The position numbers and the translations under genes were made by a program. The notes below the pieces were generated by a model. The model searched no databases. It worked only from the letters and a program-made list of their open reading frames with translations, and had not been told where the DNA came from. Shown here one piece after another: positions 13,979 to 26,095 of a stretch of 64,000 nucleotides of DNA (its first letter is position 1; every line of letters starts with the position of its first letter). This stretch comes from Theobroma cacao (Eukaryota; Streptophyta; Magnoliopsida; Malvales; Malvaceae): assembly GCF_000208745.1 (NCBI RefSeq), contig NC_030850.1, positions 11,158,116 to 11,222,115 of the forward strand. The letters are read 5' to 3'.

Positions 13979-15202
13979 ATGGATGCAAGGGGGCACTATC
14001 TAAGATTGCTCAATTCGGTCGTATGCATTTCCATTTTACCCACCATTCTCTTCACTCGCTGTGGTATGTAAATTCCCTCCAATCGTATATATCCTTTATT
14101 TTTCTCTTTTTGAGTCTGATTCAATTCCAAGTTTTTGATACATCTACATGAAGGATTTTTCCTCTAAACATATTTACACTCTCTAAGGTTTAATGTAGTT
14201 TGTTAGAGTGTTATTATTTGCACTATATATATGGTTCATAAAATTGTTTCTTGTGTCTTGTTTTTTATTAGATGCCAGAATTATGGTTCACATATGGAAG
14301 CAGCAAGGCTCAAAGCTCCAGAAAAGTCCAATCAGCGAGTTGATTAACAAACTAAAAATAACAAATCGTGTCAACTCCAATGTTGATCCATATACCATAA
14401 ACTCACCTTTCTATTTACCACCTTTTGACTCACTATCACCACTTCCTCAGCCTGACCACTCTCCTCCCTTTTATCAGTACCCTCCATTCACCCCACAATC
14501 ACCTTCCATCCCTCCGCCATCTCCAATGAGCTACGGACTGGCAACTCCTCCACCACCTAGTAACATCCACACCCCTCCAGCAAATCCCCCTGAACATGGG
14601 CTCAGTCCACCTAGCATTTTCCCAAGTCCTCCTCAACATCAGCCTAGCCCACCAAAACATGTTCCCAACCCCCCTAAGCATGTTCCAGGCCAACCCATTT
14701 ATGAACCGCCAATGGTGAACCCACCTCCTTTGGGGCCGCCTCCTCCAGGCAAAGGGTCAAAGTCTGGTGTTTGGTGTGTTGCTAAGCCGACAGTGCCTGA
14801 TCCGATAATCCAAGCAGCCATGGACTATGCATGTGGGTCTGGTGCAGATTGCAAGGCAATCCAGCCGAATGAGGCCTGCTTTCAACCCAATACATTGATT
14901 TCGCACGCTTCATATGCTTTCAACAGCTACTGGCAAAACACCAAGGGGACAGGTGGAACTTGTGACTTTGGAGGGACTGCCATGCTTGTAACCGTTGATC
15001 CTAGTAAGTTTGATTTAATGTCACAATCTCTACTTCCCAATATGCAAATAGAAATATAATTCCAAAGATTTATTCATCTTTTTGTGTTTCTTTTTCTTAA
15101 AATACTTGGTTAACTTTAACATATGCATTTGCTCATTTTAATAACATTTTTGTAATGAAAAATGTGACAGGTTCTGAGAAGTGCCAGTTCAGCTACAGTT
15201 GA
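13979..15202 (+). CDS. Secreted proline-rich X8 (CBM43) domain protein
   Basis: Exons 13979-14063, 14272-15003 and 15171-15202 join in frame (GT-AG introns, phase 1 at both junctions) to give 282 residues. Residues 1-28 form a signal peptide with a hydrophobic core (VVCISILPTILF). Residues about 60-190 are a Pro/Ser/Tyr-rich, extensin-like linker with PPSP, PPPPS and PKHVP motifs. The X8 domain starts at GVWCVAKP (residue 194) and has the six conserved cysteines: WC, YAC, ADC, EAC, GTCDFGG, and the last, EKCQF, in the short third exon. X8/CBM43 modules bind callose (beta-1,3-glucan), so a cell-wall or plasmodesmal role is likely. It lacks a glucanase domain and, unlike many relatives, ends right after X8 with no GPI-anchor tail. 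The 28-nt coding tail of exon 3 is needed for the last cysteine, which supports the splice model. Confidence 0.88.
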
Positions 15203-16148
15203 TTGCTGAAGACAGAAAGCCCCAGTTTAAAAGACCAATCAACCCTCAAGTCCACTGCTTTCTATTTCAGGAGTTTGAACCAGCAGTACTTTTGCTAGAC
15301 GTGATTCTATGTATAGATGTAGCATTTTGGCTGTTGCACTACTTAGCTGAAACTGTTAGCTTGTTTGCTTCCTTCTGTGAACCGGATAGAGTTTGAACTA
15401 TAGTATTTTTATATGATGTATAAACAAGTCCCGGGCAATTTATATTTTACAGCATAATGTATAAACAAAAACCTGCAATATTCTGAGACACAGAATAATG
15501 TGGAATAGACTTATTCCCAAAGTTTCTTTGCTGCTCAAGCTAGACATAAACACTAAATTTATTGATTAGGCATTGGCATTTTTCAAAAACTTCATACTAT
15601 CTTAAAGCACAGGGCAATTAGTTTCATTGATCAATTTCATCATTCTAATTATTGAATTCAATTTTAATCATATCAATTAAGTTAAGTATACTAGTTTTAA
15701 AATATTTATTTAAATTATGTTTCTTATTGAAATGTGGTATTGGTACATTAATCTGATTTACATGTTTATTGTCAACTGTGCCAAATCAAATAAGTTTATC
15801 ATCCTTAGCCTATAGCTAAGTCAAAGCATCAAACTAAGTTGTTTATTTTATAGAACAATGTAGTTTCAATTCAAAGAAGAAATTAAATGTTTTCAAGGAA
15901 GGAAACAAAGAGAATTTTTTTTTCTAAAAATGGCTGAAAAAATAAACTTCTAGATTTTCAAGAGTAACATATACCTTTGCACTCACCAAGCAATAGCTAC
16001 TTATTAGAGATTTTCTTGTGCATAACTTTCAACCTGTTAATTTGCATTTGTAAAATTGATTAAACTTATTACAATGATGAAAAAAAAAGAAAAGATCAAG
16101 AAGTAAATTAAGAAATCCCAAGACCAATCACATTAGTAATTAAAATAT
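15203..16148. other. X8 gene 3' flank, ending at the Mutator element
   Basis: 3' UTR and AT-rich flank. Parts recur elsewhere: about 15820-16020 resembles 49745-49941, and about 16013-16148 resembles 33265-33400. The last nine bases, TTAAAATAT (16140-16148), are the target duplication of the Mutator-like element and recur at 26555-26563. Confidence 0.7.
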
Positions 16149-16559
16149 GAGGAAATTGTGAGAAATAGATATCCTAATAAGGTGATTTCAGAAATAACCA
16201 CTTATATAAAGTTATCTGTTTTTAGCCAAAATAAAGTTTGAGTAGACCAAAATGTCCTTAAAAACATCATTTCAAATTAGGGTCCTGATATCTCCCTCCC
16301 GCCAAAGAGAAAATAGAAATAAATAAATACTCAGCTGTTTGAGCTCGTTCATTTTTCTCTCTCAACTGTCTCAACTCTGTCAACTCTCTGTTGAGCACCA
16401 TCGTCATCAGCTCTTTGAACTGTATGAGCTCTGTCAACACTCTGTTGAGTACCATCGTCATTGGGCTGTAGTCTATCTCTTGGCATCTGGTCATATTATC
16501 TTAGATTAACAGACCCTATAGCAGAGATGACATCAAGGTATGTTATTGGGTTTATTACT

Positions 16560-16920
16560 GCAACACTAAATTTCTGAAACATTTGGTGTAAATTAGAACA
16601 TGGATTAGAAACATTGCCCAAATTTGTTACACGCCATGTATCTATAACATGTGTTAGCATTATTTTAGCGTGTCACGACATTGGTTATTTTAAGGCAGTT
16701 CGTGTAACGAGTTAATAATTACACTGATTGACGTGTCACACGTCATGAGTATTTTAGGCCAGTTCGTATAATGACACAGTAATTATAGTGATTGGCATGA
16801 CAGTGTTGGCATGTTACAACATTTTATGTTATATGCATGGCGTGTTACAACATTTTACGTTATCTGCATGGCGTGTTACAACATTTTACATTATATGCAT
16901 GGCGTGCTACCACATGACTG
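16560..16920 (+). repeat. MULE subterminal inverted repeat, left
   Basis: Matches 24975-25330 in inverse orientation. It contains three 31-bp tandem copies (16813-16905) of a unit starting GTTACAACATTTTA and ending GCATGGCGT, preceded by GTGTCAC-containing sequence (for example CGTGTCACGAC and CGTGTCACACGTC). Confidence 0.9.
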
Positions 16921-16993
16921 ACAAATTCTAGAACACGGCATGTCATGTAATGTGTTAAATGATTGACAAATTATTGTTGTTTTCAAAATTTCA

Positions 16994-19974
16994 GTGGGGT
17001 TCCAATTGTGCGATATGTGATAAAACACTGTGGTTAGTGGGTGGATGGTATTTACAAGGGTGGTGAGTCACGAATGCTGGGAGTTAGGAGTGATTTGTCG
17101 TTTGTGGGATTGATGAAGCTGGTTGAAGATGTTGTTGGGGTAAACTCAGAAATTGAAGAGATTGAGTTACATGCATTGATTAGTACACCCAGAGAGCTAT
17201 CACGACCAATTATCAAGGACAATAAGGATGTTGCATTAATTCTGCTAGAACAGAGGAATGTTCCGGTTGTGTATGTCAGCATTAAGAGACGCCAAACAAA
17301 TGTTATGTCACATGAAGAAGCTGAACAACATGTTAATTAACTCAATCAAACTGAGATATACAATGCTTCACATATACCATAGTATTCGGTCTGTAACCCA
17401 CAACAATGGCAATTGACGTATGCATAAGAGTTTGTGCAGCCCGGTAGACACACGACATTCATAGAACAGTTGGCTGCACAATTTCGATCAGGATGTGCAT
17501 CGAACCAATTAGTTACTTGTGTCCAACAAATGTAATGATCGGGTGAAACTGTACAGGGTGTAATGGCATTTTCAAATGAGAATGTAACACTTGAGGACAA
17601 CACTACGACGTTGGAGGGTGACACTATGACGCTCGAGGATAATACTGCATCTGATGTGGGAAATGAGGATTTGTTCTCTGCCGGTGAAGATAAATTTGAT
17701 GACAATTCGGATTATAGGCCTGATGAGAGTTCAGATGAGGATTGACTTTATGATAGTGACATTCCAATTTGCAATAATGTTGAAGGTGAAATGGAACCTG
17801 TTGGAGGTGTTGATGTAGGAGATGTTCAGTGTGATGACCCCATATACAATAACCCCATCGTTGATGAGAACGAGATTCGTTCCCCTAGTACATTGCTCTA
17901 TGACAGTTATCAAGAAAGGGAAAATGTAGGGATATCTCGTACGTGGGTAATTCTAGGTACAGAAAGGTTCTCTTTCCAAACAATTACAATTGAGGAGTCG
18001 ACATGTGCCGATGATCGCTTATACAAAGGAAGAATATTTTCCTCGAAGGTCGAGCTGAAACGAGCTTTGAACATGTTGGCTCTAAAAGAGCAGTTTTGGA
18101 TAAGAGTAAAAAGGTCATGTAAAGCTCGTTATGAGGTTGGTTGCAAGGACAAGGCATGCAAGTTTAGTGTGCGTGCAACGAAGTTACCTGAAAGAGGAGA
18201 ATATTGACAAGTTCGGACGTTCCACAAAGTACACACGTGTATTGTAGATGGTTTGCAAGGGCGATTTGCAATTACGAGTGCGAAGATAATTGGTGAACTT
18301 ATGTCACACAAGCTTCAAGCTAATGGAGTAGCATTGAGACCTAAAAACATAATTGGTGAGATGAAGGTTTAGTGGGGATTGGAATGCCTGTATGGTAAGG
18401 CTTGGCAAGCGAGGGAGTATGCAGAGAGACTTGTTTTCGGTACTCTAAAGGAGTCATTTCAATTACTACCCTCGTATTTTTATATGTTGGAATAAGAAAA
18501 TCCTGGCACAGTCATTGTAATGGCTACTGATGAGGCAAGAAGATTCAAATATTATTTATGGGCATACGGGGCTTGTATTTAGGGATTTAGGGATGTAATG
18601 CGTCTTATGGTTGTAATTGATGTAACACATCTGAAAGGCAAGTTTAAGGGTGTTTTGTTTGTCACTGTACGCAAAGATGCGAACGAATGTGTATATCCAG
18701 TTGCGTTTGGCATCAGCCATGTTGAGGACAAAGACTCGTGGACGTGGTTTCTTAGCAAGCTGCGTGATGCGATTGGTTATCCTGAAAATACTATGTTCAT
18801 TTTTGATCAGCATCTCGGTATTAAGAAAGCAATCCAAAATGCATACCCAGAAGCACACTACAGTTTATGCGGGTACCACTTGAAGAAAATCTTTAAAAAC
18901 AAGTTCAAGTGTGACGACGTTTCTATGATTTTCACCCTTGTTTGAGATTGTTATAAGGTTTCTGATTTCAACAAATATATGAACTAGCTCAAGCAGATGC
19001 ACGCGAGAGCCCACGCTGACCTTATGAGAATAGGCCTTGAGAGATGGGCACGTACCTATTTACCGGTAAGGTGATACCAAATGATGACATCCAACATTGT
19101 GGAATGTGTTAACTCATACTTGAAGCATGCAAGACAAATGCCAATCACTGTTTTGATCGAGTTCATCAGAGACATGTTCCAATGTTTGTTCCATGACCAG
19201 TACGAGGAGGCCGTCAAGATGACCATGCCCCTCAGCCCTTGGGTTTCCAGGTAGTTGAGCAAATGGTTCAGTGATGCACATCGCTTTGTAGTTAAACCTA
19301 TCAATTGAGTGAAATTCGAAGTTAAAGATGGGAAGATGGATGGACTTGTAAACCTGTCCACGAAGACGTGTTCATGTTGTGAGTTCCAAATAGATTTCTT
19401 CCATGCAGCCATGCCATTGCAGCAATAAGGTCAGAATATCTTTATTTCTTATTTGAACCCTATTTGACATAGTATTTACATTGTGCTTGAACATTAAGTT
19501 CATTGTATTTTTCGGTAAATGAAAACATGAAGCCATTGAATTTTGCACTAACTACTACAAGACAACCATTTTGGTGGAGGGTTATACGGGGTCCATTCGC
19601 CCGATAGGGCATCCTAGTGAGTGGGACATCTTCCCTCATGTGAAACAAATTGTCGTCTTGCCACTACCTTGGCGAGGCTAAGCGGGAAGACCTAGGAGGA
19701 GAAGGATTCCATCGGCCGGTGAAGGCAATCGAGCACGGAGATGTTCACAATGCAAGAGGTACGAGCATAACAGACAAAATTGCTCATCCCCATTTGCAGT
19801 TTCATCCATAAATCTGGCACCATCTCCAAGTCAATCGGCGCCTCTACAAGCGCGTCAATCAAAAACATGTTTAAGTTGCAAACAAATCGGTCACACACGC
19901 AACAACTATCTAATACGAAGGACAATGTCTGAAAACGTAAGGTATCTTGTGGATGAAGACAACTTGTCAGCCTA
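16994..19974 (+). pseudogene. mudrA-type MULE transposase, stopped many times
   Basis: DDE transposase of Mutator-like elements. From 16994 to about 19430 a single frame can be read through. It shows an N-terminal segment (HCG*WVDGIYKGGESR), an acidic stretch, a MuDR-type domain near 18040-18200 with CKDKACKF, and the MULE catalytic domain. The catalytic acids are visible: Asp in VVIDVTHLKGKFKG (codon 18619), Asp in FIFDQHLGIKKA (18805) and Glu in TSNIVECVNSYL (19102). A SWIM-like TCSC...FHAAM follows, and after a probable intron a zinc knuckle CSQCKRYEHNRQNC near 19742. About 16 in-frame stops occur (17035, 17338, 17380, 17425, 17533, 17536, 17743, 18205, 18370, 18493, 18580, 18943, 18985, 19072, 19252, 19306), yet no frameshift was seen in this part. 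The gene is dead as read. Confidence 0.88.
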
Positions 19975-20779
19975 ACTAAATGTGTAACCCATGTGCAATA
20001 CCTTTGTCATAATTTGCTTTTGCAGTATCTTACATTCATTCATATTTGATTTGTGTTTGTTAGTTTCCTCTTGTAGATAAGTCTTTATTTTTTTTATTAA
20101 TTTTGCAGATATATTATTTGAGTATTCATTTAATTTTGTCCATAGTTTTGAACACTGAATAGACTTTTGAAGTCCTTATACTGTTACCATTTTCTCACAT
20201 TTTATTACGACTTGTATTAAACAATTAATGATTTAATTTAATTCCTTTATATTTCATTTGATTTAACCTTTTATATTCTTACAATCAAATCTCTTAAGAG
20301 ATATACAATTAATTCATCTAACTTTAGTAGTTTTCTAAATTCTAATATTCAATTTGTTTTTGTAATTTTTTAATTACAACGTTTATTTTATCTTATTAAT
20401 ACCTCCATATAAAACTTTAAGCCAATCACTTAACAAATGATAATAATATTGTACCAAGGAGTTTACTTCAAAGGATACAAGTATAGAAAGAGAAAATTTT
20501 TGACTAATTAAAAACATATCATATGAAATTTAAGATTAAAACACATGACTTGACCAAACAAATTAAAAAAAATTTATGGATCATCCAATCAAATTTCATC
20601 TATGAATCATCATAATTATTTTTTATTAAATTAAAACATTTTAAAAATAAAATTGAAATATAAAGACGAAAATGAATGAAAAAATATATTATGCTAAGCT
20701 AATAAAAGAAATGCCACATGGTATTCTTGATCATCTGGTGTGGGGGTTGAGATTAGGCTATAATTGGTAGATGTCAATG
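19975..20779. other. MULE internal AT-rich spacer
   Basis: AT-rich sequence between the transposase end and the 117-bp minisatellite; no gene seen. Confidence 0.6.
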
Positions 20780-21235
20780 ACATCTTGTGGTGACACGCTG
20801 AGTGGAAGCAGATACTAGGCGTGACATGTTGAGTGCATGCAAATTTCTATGGTGACATGTTGACTTCTCACAGTATTGTGGGGTGACACGGCACGCCCCA
20901 ATTGTGATGGCACACTGAGTGGAAATAGATACTTGGCATGACACGTTGAGTGCATGTAGATTTCTGTGGTGACACGTTGACTTCTTGCAGTATTGTGGGG
21001 TAACACGATACGCCCCAATTGTGGTCACACGCTGAGTGGAAGCAGATACTTGGCGTGACACGCTGAGTGCCTGTAGATTTCGGTGGTAACACGCTAACTT
21101 CTTACAGTACTGTGGGGTGACACGGCATGCCCCAATTGGGGTGACACACTGAGTGGAAGCAGATACTTGGGGTGACACGTTGACTTGTTCTAGTATTCAG
21201 GGGTGACATGCCATGCCCCAATAAGGTGACATGCC
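20780..21235 (+). repeat. 117-bp minisatellite rich in GTGACAC
   Basis: Almost four copies of a ~117-bp unit; the block CTGAGTGGAAGCAGATAC recurs near 20799, 20916, 21031 and 21148. Each unit contains three to four smaller GGTGACACGYTGA-like sites, so about 16 TGACAC/TGACAT sites lie within 450 bp. It sits between the two convergent MULE genes. The core GTGACAC is the complement of the GTGTCAC core in the 25730-26095 array and in the subterminal repeats. Confidence 0.9.
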
Positions 21236-21429
21236 ATGTGGTCGCAGTATTAATTTAAATGCACTGTGTTTGAATTGAGAAAGAAAAAGTAATCTATAAA
21301 ATGTATGAATATTAAAATTAATAAAATTAATTGTATATACAAAAAAAATGTACAGACAAGCACCGATATGTTTAGGTTTCACTCTCACAACTGTTGAAAA
21401 AAAATTTCTAGAGCGTATTGGCGACGCAT

Positions 21430-24400
21430 ATTTGCAATCATATTCTACTTAACTCTGATCGATTCTAATTGCAAAATATTGTCAATGTATCCTATCATGA
21501 ACATACCGCAGCTGATACTATCATTCTATCGATGCAATTTAGTTTTTGGCAAATGAATTTCCAATGGCATCGGCGTCGAATCTCGTGTCTTTCGACATGT
21601 TTTGTTGAAATAACCGGCTTGGTGGCAAATAATTGGCATAATTGTCATAAGAGGTGTCATTTGAGCCACACGCACTCCGTTGTCCTTAGCATCCAAAGTT
21701 TTTGCAGAGTCCACCACCTTGATAGTCCATTTCACCAAATCGATCTTTGCTACCACCCAATGCCCACCCACATTGCAAGGCGCGAGGATGAAATCGACAT
21801 CTTCCCATTTTTTGCTGTATGTTCGGCTTCTCACCCTCCATGTACCCTCGCAATTCATCTGGAATTTCCATAGTCGATTGGGTATCTTCAGTTGGAAATG
21901 TGGTGTGTAGCATATGGATGGTGTCCTATGAAGCATGTATACATTAGCTTACACTTAATACAATAAAAAACTTAGTATTTTCAGAATTTAAAAATTTTAA
22001 AATAAACTTACGAAGAATATCGTGTCAACCACACATGCACGGGTAGTGTACAACTTCAACTTTGGCCTTGTCATCCGCTTACAAAGTACGCTGAGGCATG
22101 CATCTATATGTTCACTAGTCATTTCTTCTTTAAGATCCTCTAATGTTGTGAAAAAGTCAACCCCTTGATCCCTTAAGATTCCATGTTACGCCTACATATG
22201 TAATAGAATGAGCTTGGAAAGCCTTGGTGGATTAATGTTTCATTAAAAAACAATATTTACAATGTTATTTATGAGCTTACCTTGTGTACTCGTCTTCCTT
22301 GAAAGCTTCGTACGCTTTAATCATTGTGTTATTTACATCCCGACGGCTCACTGAGGGGTCAACGTATGGGTTTGCCCTGTATTTGCTCACCATTTTCACC
22401 CGTGCTAGCTCAGTTGGGTCTGAAATTTGTGCTGCACGATGATGGACATCCAATGACTCTGGTGACGACAACCGTGAGCTATTTGCTTCAGGAGTGTTTG
22501 GAGGAAGATGGTCCTTTATTGCTGTTGCCTTCACTATTGCATCGGCTTGAGGAAGATACTCTCCTTCAACCACAATTGAATGAAGGTCCCCTTCCCTTCC
22601 CTTAGATGCATCGATAACCGGATTGGCCTCAGGAACAAGGTCTACTTTAGCACCAGCAACATCATCGTGAATGTGCACACTAGGTTCATCATGGTGCCCA
22701 TCATCAGCATCATCATGGTCCTCACCAGAACTGTGAGATGAAAGATCATCCTACAGAACGAGACAAATAGGAAAATCTGTTAGCTCATATAATACTGCAA
22801 ACCATAAACCGAGAACAAAAAATAGAGCTACACTTACTAAACGTAAATAACCAATTTTTGAGTGAAGATAGAATAACGTACCTGTGATTTCAGGCCGTCT
22901 AGAATCCAAGCAACGACATGGTCTTCAAACGTCTGTATCTCCAGAGTCAATGATTGAATTGAAGCCTTCAGCTCCGACATGTCTTTTTTGTACCGGTGCA
23001 TGATCTGTCGCAGTTGACGCTTCATGACTACTCCGTCATTGACTCTTGTCGAATGGGTCAACTACAATAACATATATTATTATATTATTCAATAATCATA
23101 TATGAAATTGTTGAACATTACCTGTTAGAACTTAATATCCTTATCGGCGGCTCGTTACCACTTTGCGGTTGAGCAAGATCGATTAGTGGTTGAGGAGCTG
23201 TGGTCGCCTCCCTTAACTACAATAACAAAAATTAATGTGTTACTTGATAAACATATGTGGAAATGTTGAACACAAACTGTTAGAACCGATCTTACCGACA
23301 GGTCGTTAGCATTGTACTTTTGAGGATGACTTCTCAGTGGTTGAAGAGTTGTCGTCGCATGGTCCAACTGCAAACACATATATGTTATTCGATAATCACA
23401 TATAGAATTGTTGAACACAAACTGTTATAACCGTCCTTACTGGCTCATCGTTAGCACTGTGAGTTAGAGGATGACCTATCGGTGGTTGTGGAGCTATCGT
23501 CGCATGATCCAACTATAAACACAGATATGTTATTCGATAATCAAATATGGAATTGTTGAACTCAAATTGTTAGAACCGTCCTTACCGGCTCTTCACTGCC
23601 AGTGCCATGGTCGTCACCTTCTTCCATCAACTCGGGGATCGACAGCTCATTGATGATAGCAGCGGTGGTGCGCCTTTGCTTCATGGAACCAATGGCTCTT
23701 TTGTGCTTCAAGTTTCTCCTTTTTTTCCCTCGCACCTAAGCTTCAGTCCCCCCGATCCTCCATGTGCCCTATTGGCACGGATTGGTGGCCCTCAGATAAC
23801 GGGACATCAATGTTCACAAAATAATCCTAGCTGGCCTTATTAGGGGTAGGCTCTAAGGTCTCCACTGCCCACAACTGTAAAATAGGGATTGTGATTAAAT
23901 TTTAGGAAAAATTATTATACAAATTCACAGTAAAAATTAGTAGCTGTTCACTTACCTACTGAGATGACTCTAACATCTCAACTGCCTTGTAGAAGTCTTT
24001 TAGCTTCTGGTTGCATTGCCATCTGCACATGCTTGGGTAGACATTGTCCTTCGGAGCAGAAGGGGCAATTATCTTTTGTAAGGCCGAAATCGCCTCCATT
24101 GCCTAAAACTGTAAGTCAAACGTAACCATTATCAGACTGTAAATGATAAACGATTGCAATCATAAATTATTATGTCAAAAGGAAAATGAAAAATGTTACG
24201 TGATAGTACATGTATCATCCACACGAATTTGTAAATGTTGTACCGTAAACGATCCTTTTGCACATTTGAAGAAAGCACTTCAAACCCCTTCAAAAGGCAG
24301 TCCAAGGTCAGCCTCCAAACATAGTGACCCCATGGTAAGACATTCCAAGTGTCGATGTCCTTCACCAACGACAAGAGCCAAGGCGTCACCTGTCTATGGT

Positions 24401-24945
24401 AATCTTGACCAAATAAAATGTTATTTGCGATCAAGATGAGTGCCATCTTGGTTGCGTCTGTCAGTAGCTGAAAGTTACCCCCGCAAAACGTATCAAGCAA
24501 GGCTTGTAGCTTAACGCTCTGTTGCCCATTCCAGTATCACGCATGAATTTCGTCCGCAACAACCTCATACGGTCGTGTGAACACATCGGGCATTCGACCA
24601 AACTTCAGTCCGGTGATAAAGCAGAACTCTTGCTTTGATATGCGCACCTTGGTTTTGGCCATGGCAAACCATAGCTTATGCTGCATTGAATCTGTTACAG
24701 TGATTCGACGAATCATGATGTTATGTAGGAGACTAGCGGAGAAGTAGCCTTGTGGATATACATCCAGCAACATTCTGAAGCACGTACGCTTCACTGCATC
24801 GTACTCCCTTTTCTCTTGGAGAGTCTTGTTGATGTAATGCAGTTGCGACCACTTACAGTGGGTGTTAATAGCGACACTGAACGCCCACTTCTCCCTCGGA
24901 ACAATAAGCAAACTGTCAAGATCCTCATACTGTCTGGACTGCATC
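21430..24945 (-). pseudogene. DUF1985 + Ulp1 (C48) protease-like gene of the MULE
   Basis: Multi-exon minus-strand gene. The start chosen is the ATG at 24943-24945, after a TTTGCAG acceptor. The DUF1985 domain (about 24900-24250) shows FRMLLDVYPQGYFSASLLHN and LWFAMAKTKVRISKQEFCF. One TGA at 24537-24539 interrupts it, in frame, where CGA (Arg) is likely. Next come an exon near 24105-23957, three short duplicated exons (23095-23600), a coiled-coil exon (23059-22881) and an acidic linker exon (about 22745-22281). The Ulp1 peptidase (21936-21430) has its His in GHWVVAKIDL, Asp in VVDSAK and Cys in ISCGMFMIGY (codon 21508-21510); a TAG at 21526-21528 precedes the Cys. ULP peptidases remove SUMO or related tags; here the gene is cargo of the element. 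At least two further stops occur near 23750-23840. Confidence 0.82.
23095..23600 (-). repeat. Tandemly duplicated exon-intron unit in the Ulp1-like gene
   Basis: Three to four copies of a ~139-bp unit. Read on the minus strand, each full copy is an exon of exactly 72 nt flanked by a TTTATAG/ATTGTAG/CTGCAG-like acceptor and a GTAAGR donor. The three exons each encode 24 residues with a shared LxxATxxPQPL-type start and an N-E/D-x-end, for example LDHATIAPQPPIGHPLTHS. In the third exon the donor is ATAAGG instead of GTAAGG. The intron pieces are also repeats of each other. Confidence 0.8.
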
Positions 24946-24974
24946 TGCAAAATATGGCACACATGCACGAGTGA

Positions 24975-25330
24975 GTTAACCCATGATGTGGTAACACGCC
25001 ATGCATATAACGTAAAATGTGGTAACACGCCATGCATATAACGTAAAATGTTGTAACACGCCATGCATATAACATAAAATGTTGTAACATGCCATGCGTA
25101 TCAAGTCAAATGTTGTAACACACCAATGCTGACACGCCAATCACTATAATTACTGTGTCTTTACATGAACTGGCATAAAATACCCATGACATGTGACACG
25201 TCAATCAGTGTAATTACTGACTCGTTACACGAACTGCCCTAAAATAACCAATGTCGTGACAAGCTAAAAACCCTAAAAAGCAACTTCACCCACTACACGC
25301 CATATCTGTTGTAGTTCAAAACTTTGGTAC
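24975..25330 (-). repeat. MULE subterminal inverted repeat, right
   Basis: Inverse counterpart of 16560-16920. It has about four 31-bp copies containing ACGCCATGCATATAACGTAA, then the same GTGACACGTCAATCAGTGTA-type sequence as on the left. It lies just upstream of the Ulp1-like gene, so it may serve as that gene's promoter as the left repeat may for the transposase. Confidence 0.9.
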
Positions 25331-25729
25331 AACCATAAAACCGCGAAGAAAATAGTTTAAACATAACAATTGAAAAAGATTGAAAAAACACAAACATATA
25401 CACAAACCCAGCAAAAAATTAATGAATAGAAGAAAGTTTTAAAAGTTTTATTTTCAGACTGATTGACTTTTTCACTGATAACTGACATTGTTGTTGTGGT
25501 GTCATCAAGCTTCCAAAGAAGAAAGTCGAACACTATGGTATCTTTGGGAATGAGGAATGAGGAATGAACCTCTTCACACAGACGTTTACGATTTCTGAAA
25601 AATATTTAATTAAAATGAAATGGCCTTACAATTTCCTCTATAAATATTCATTTATTCATTTAATTCATTTAGTTGAAGTCGAATCGAGTTCCTCGTTATT
25701 TGCCTGCTTTTTTTTCCTTTTTCGAACCA

Positions 25730-26095
25730 TGTCGTGTCACCCATAAATTGTCATGCCGTGTCACACACTCTAAATCCTGCTATGTCACGAATCTCCATGG
25801 AGTTTGACAAACTTTGAACCTTGCCGTGTCACAGATTCCCTCCATGGCATGTCACAAACTCTTAACACTGACGTGTCTCAGATTCCCTCTATGGGGTGTC
25901 ACAAACTCTGAATGCTGGCATGTCACAGATTCCCTCCATGGCATGTCACGAACTCTGAATGCTGGCGTGTCATAGATTCCCTCCATGGCGTGTCACAAAC
26001 TCTAAACCCTGCCATGTCACACATTCCCACCATGTTGTGTCACACATTCCCAATATGCCATTTCACAAACTCTAAACCTTGCCCTGCCACAGCCT
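25730..26095 (+). repeat. 52-bp tandem repeat with GTGTCAC cores
   Basis: About seven imperfect copies; GTGTCACAGATTCCCTCCAT and ATGTCACAAACTCTGAATGC alternate, with copy starts near 25826, 25878, 25929 and 25981. Every half unit carries an (A/G)TGTCAC core. It lies inside the right arm of the MULE, about 450 bp from its end. Confidence 0.9.

Noticed and set aside
14499..14693. Minus-strand frame in the X8 gene
   Set aside because: Antisense shadow of the proline-rich coding region.
20780..21235. Possible CRISPR-like array
   Set aside because: This is a plant genome; the units are contiguous 117-bp repeats without unique spacers, inside a transposon.
21686..21913. Other frames over the Ulp1 exon on both strands
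   Set aside because: Only the frame with GHWVVAKIDL and VVDS matches a known family.
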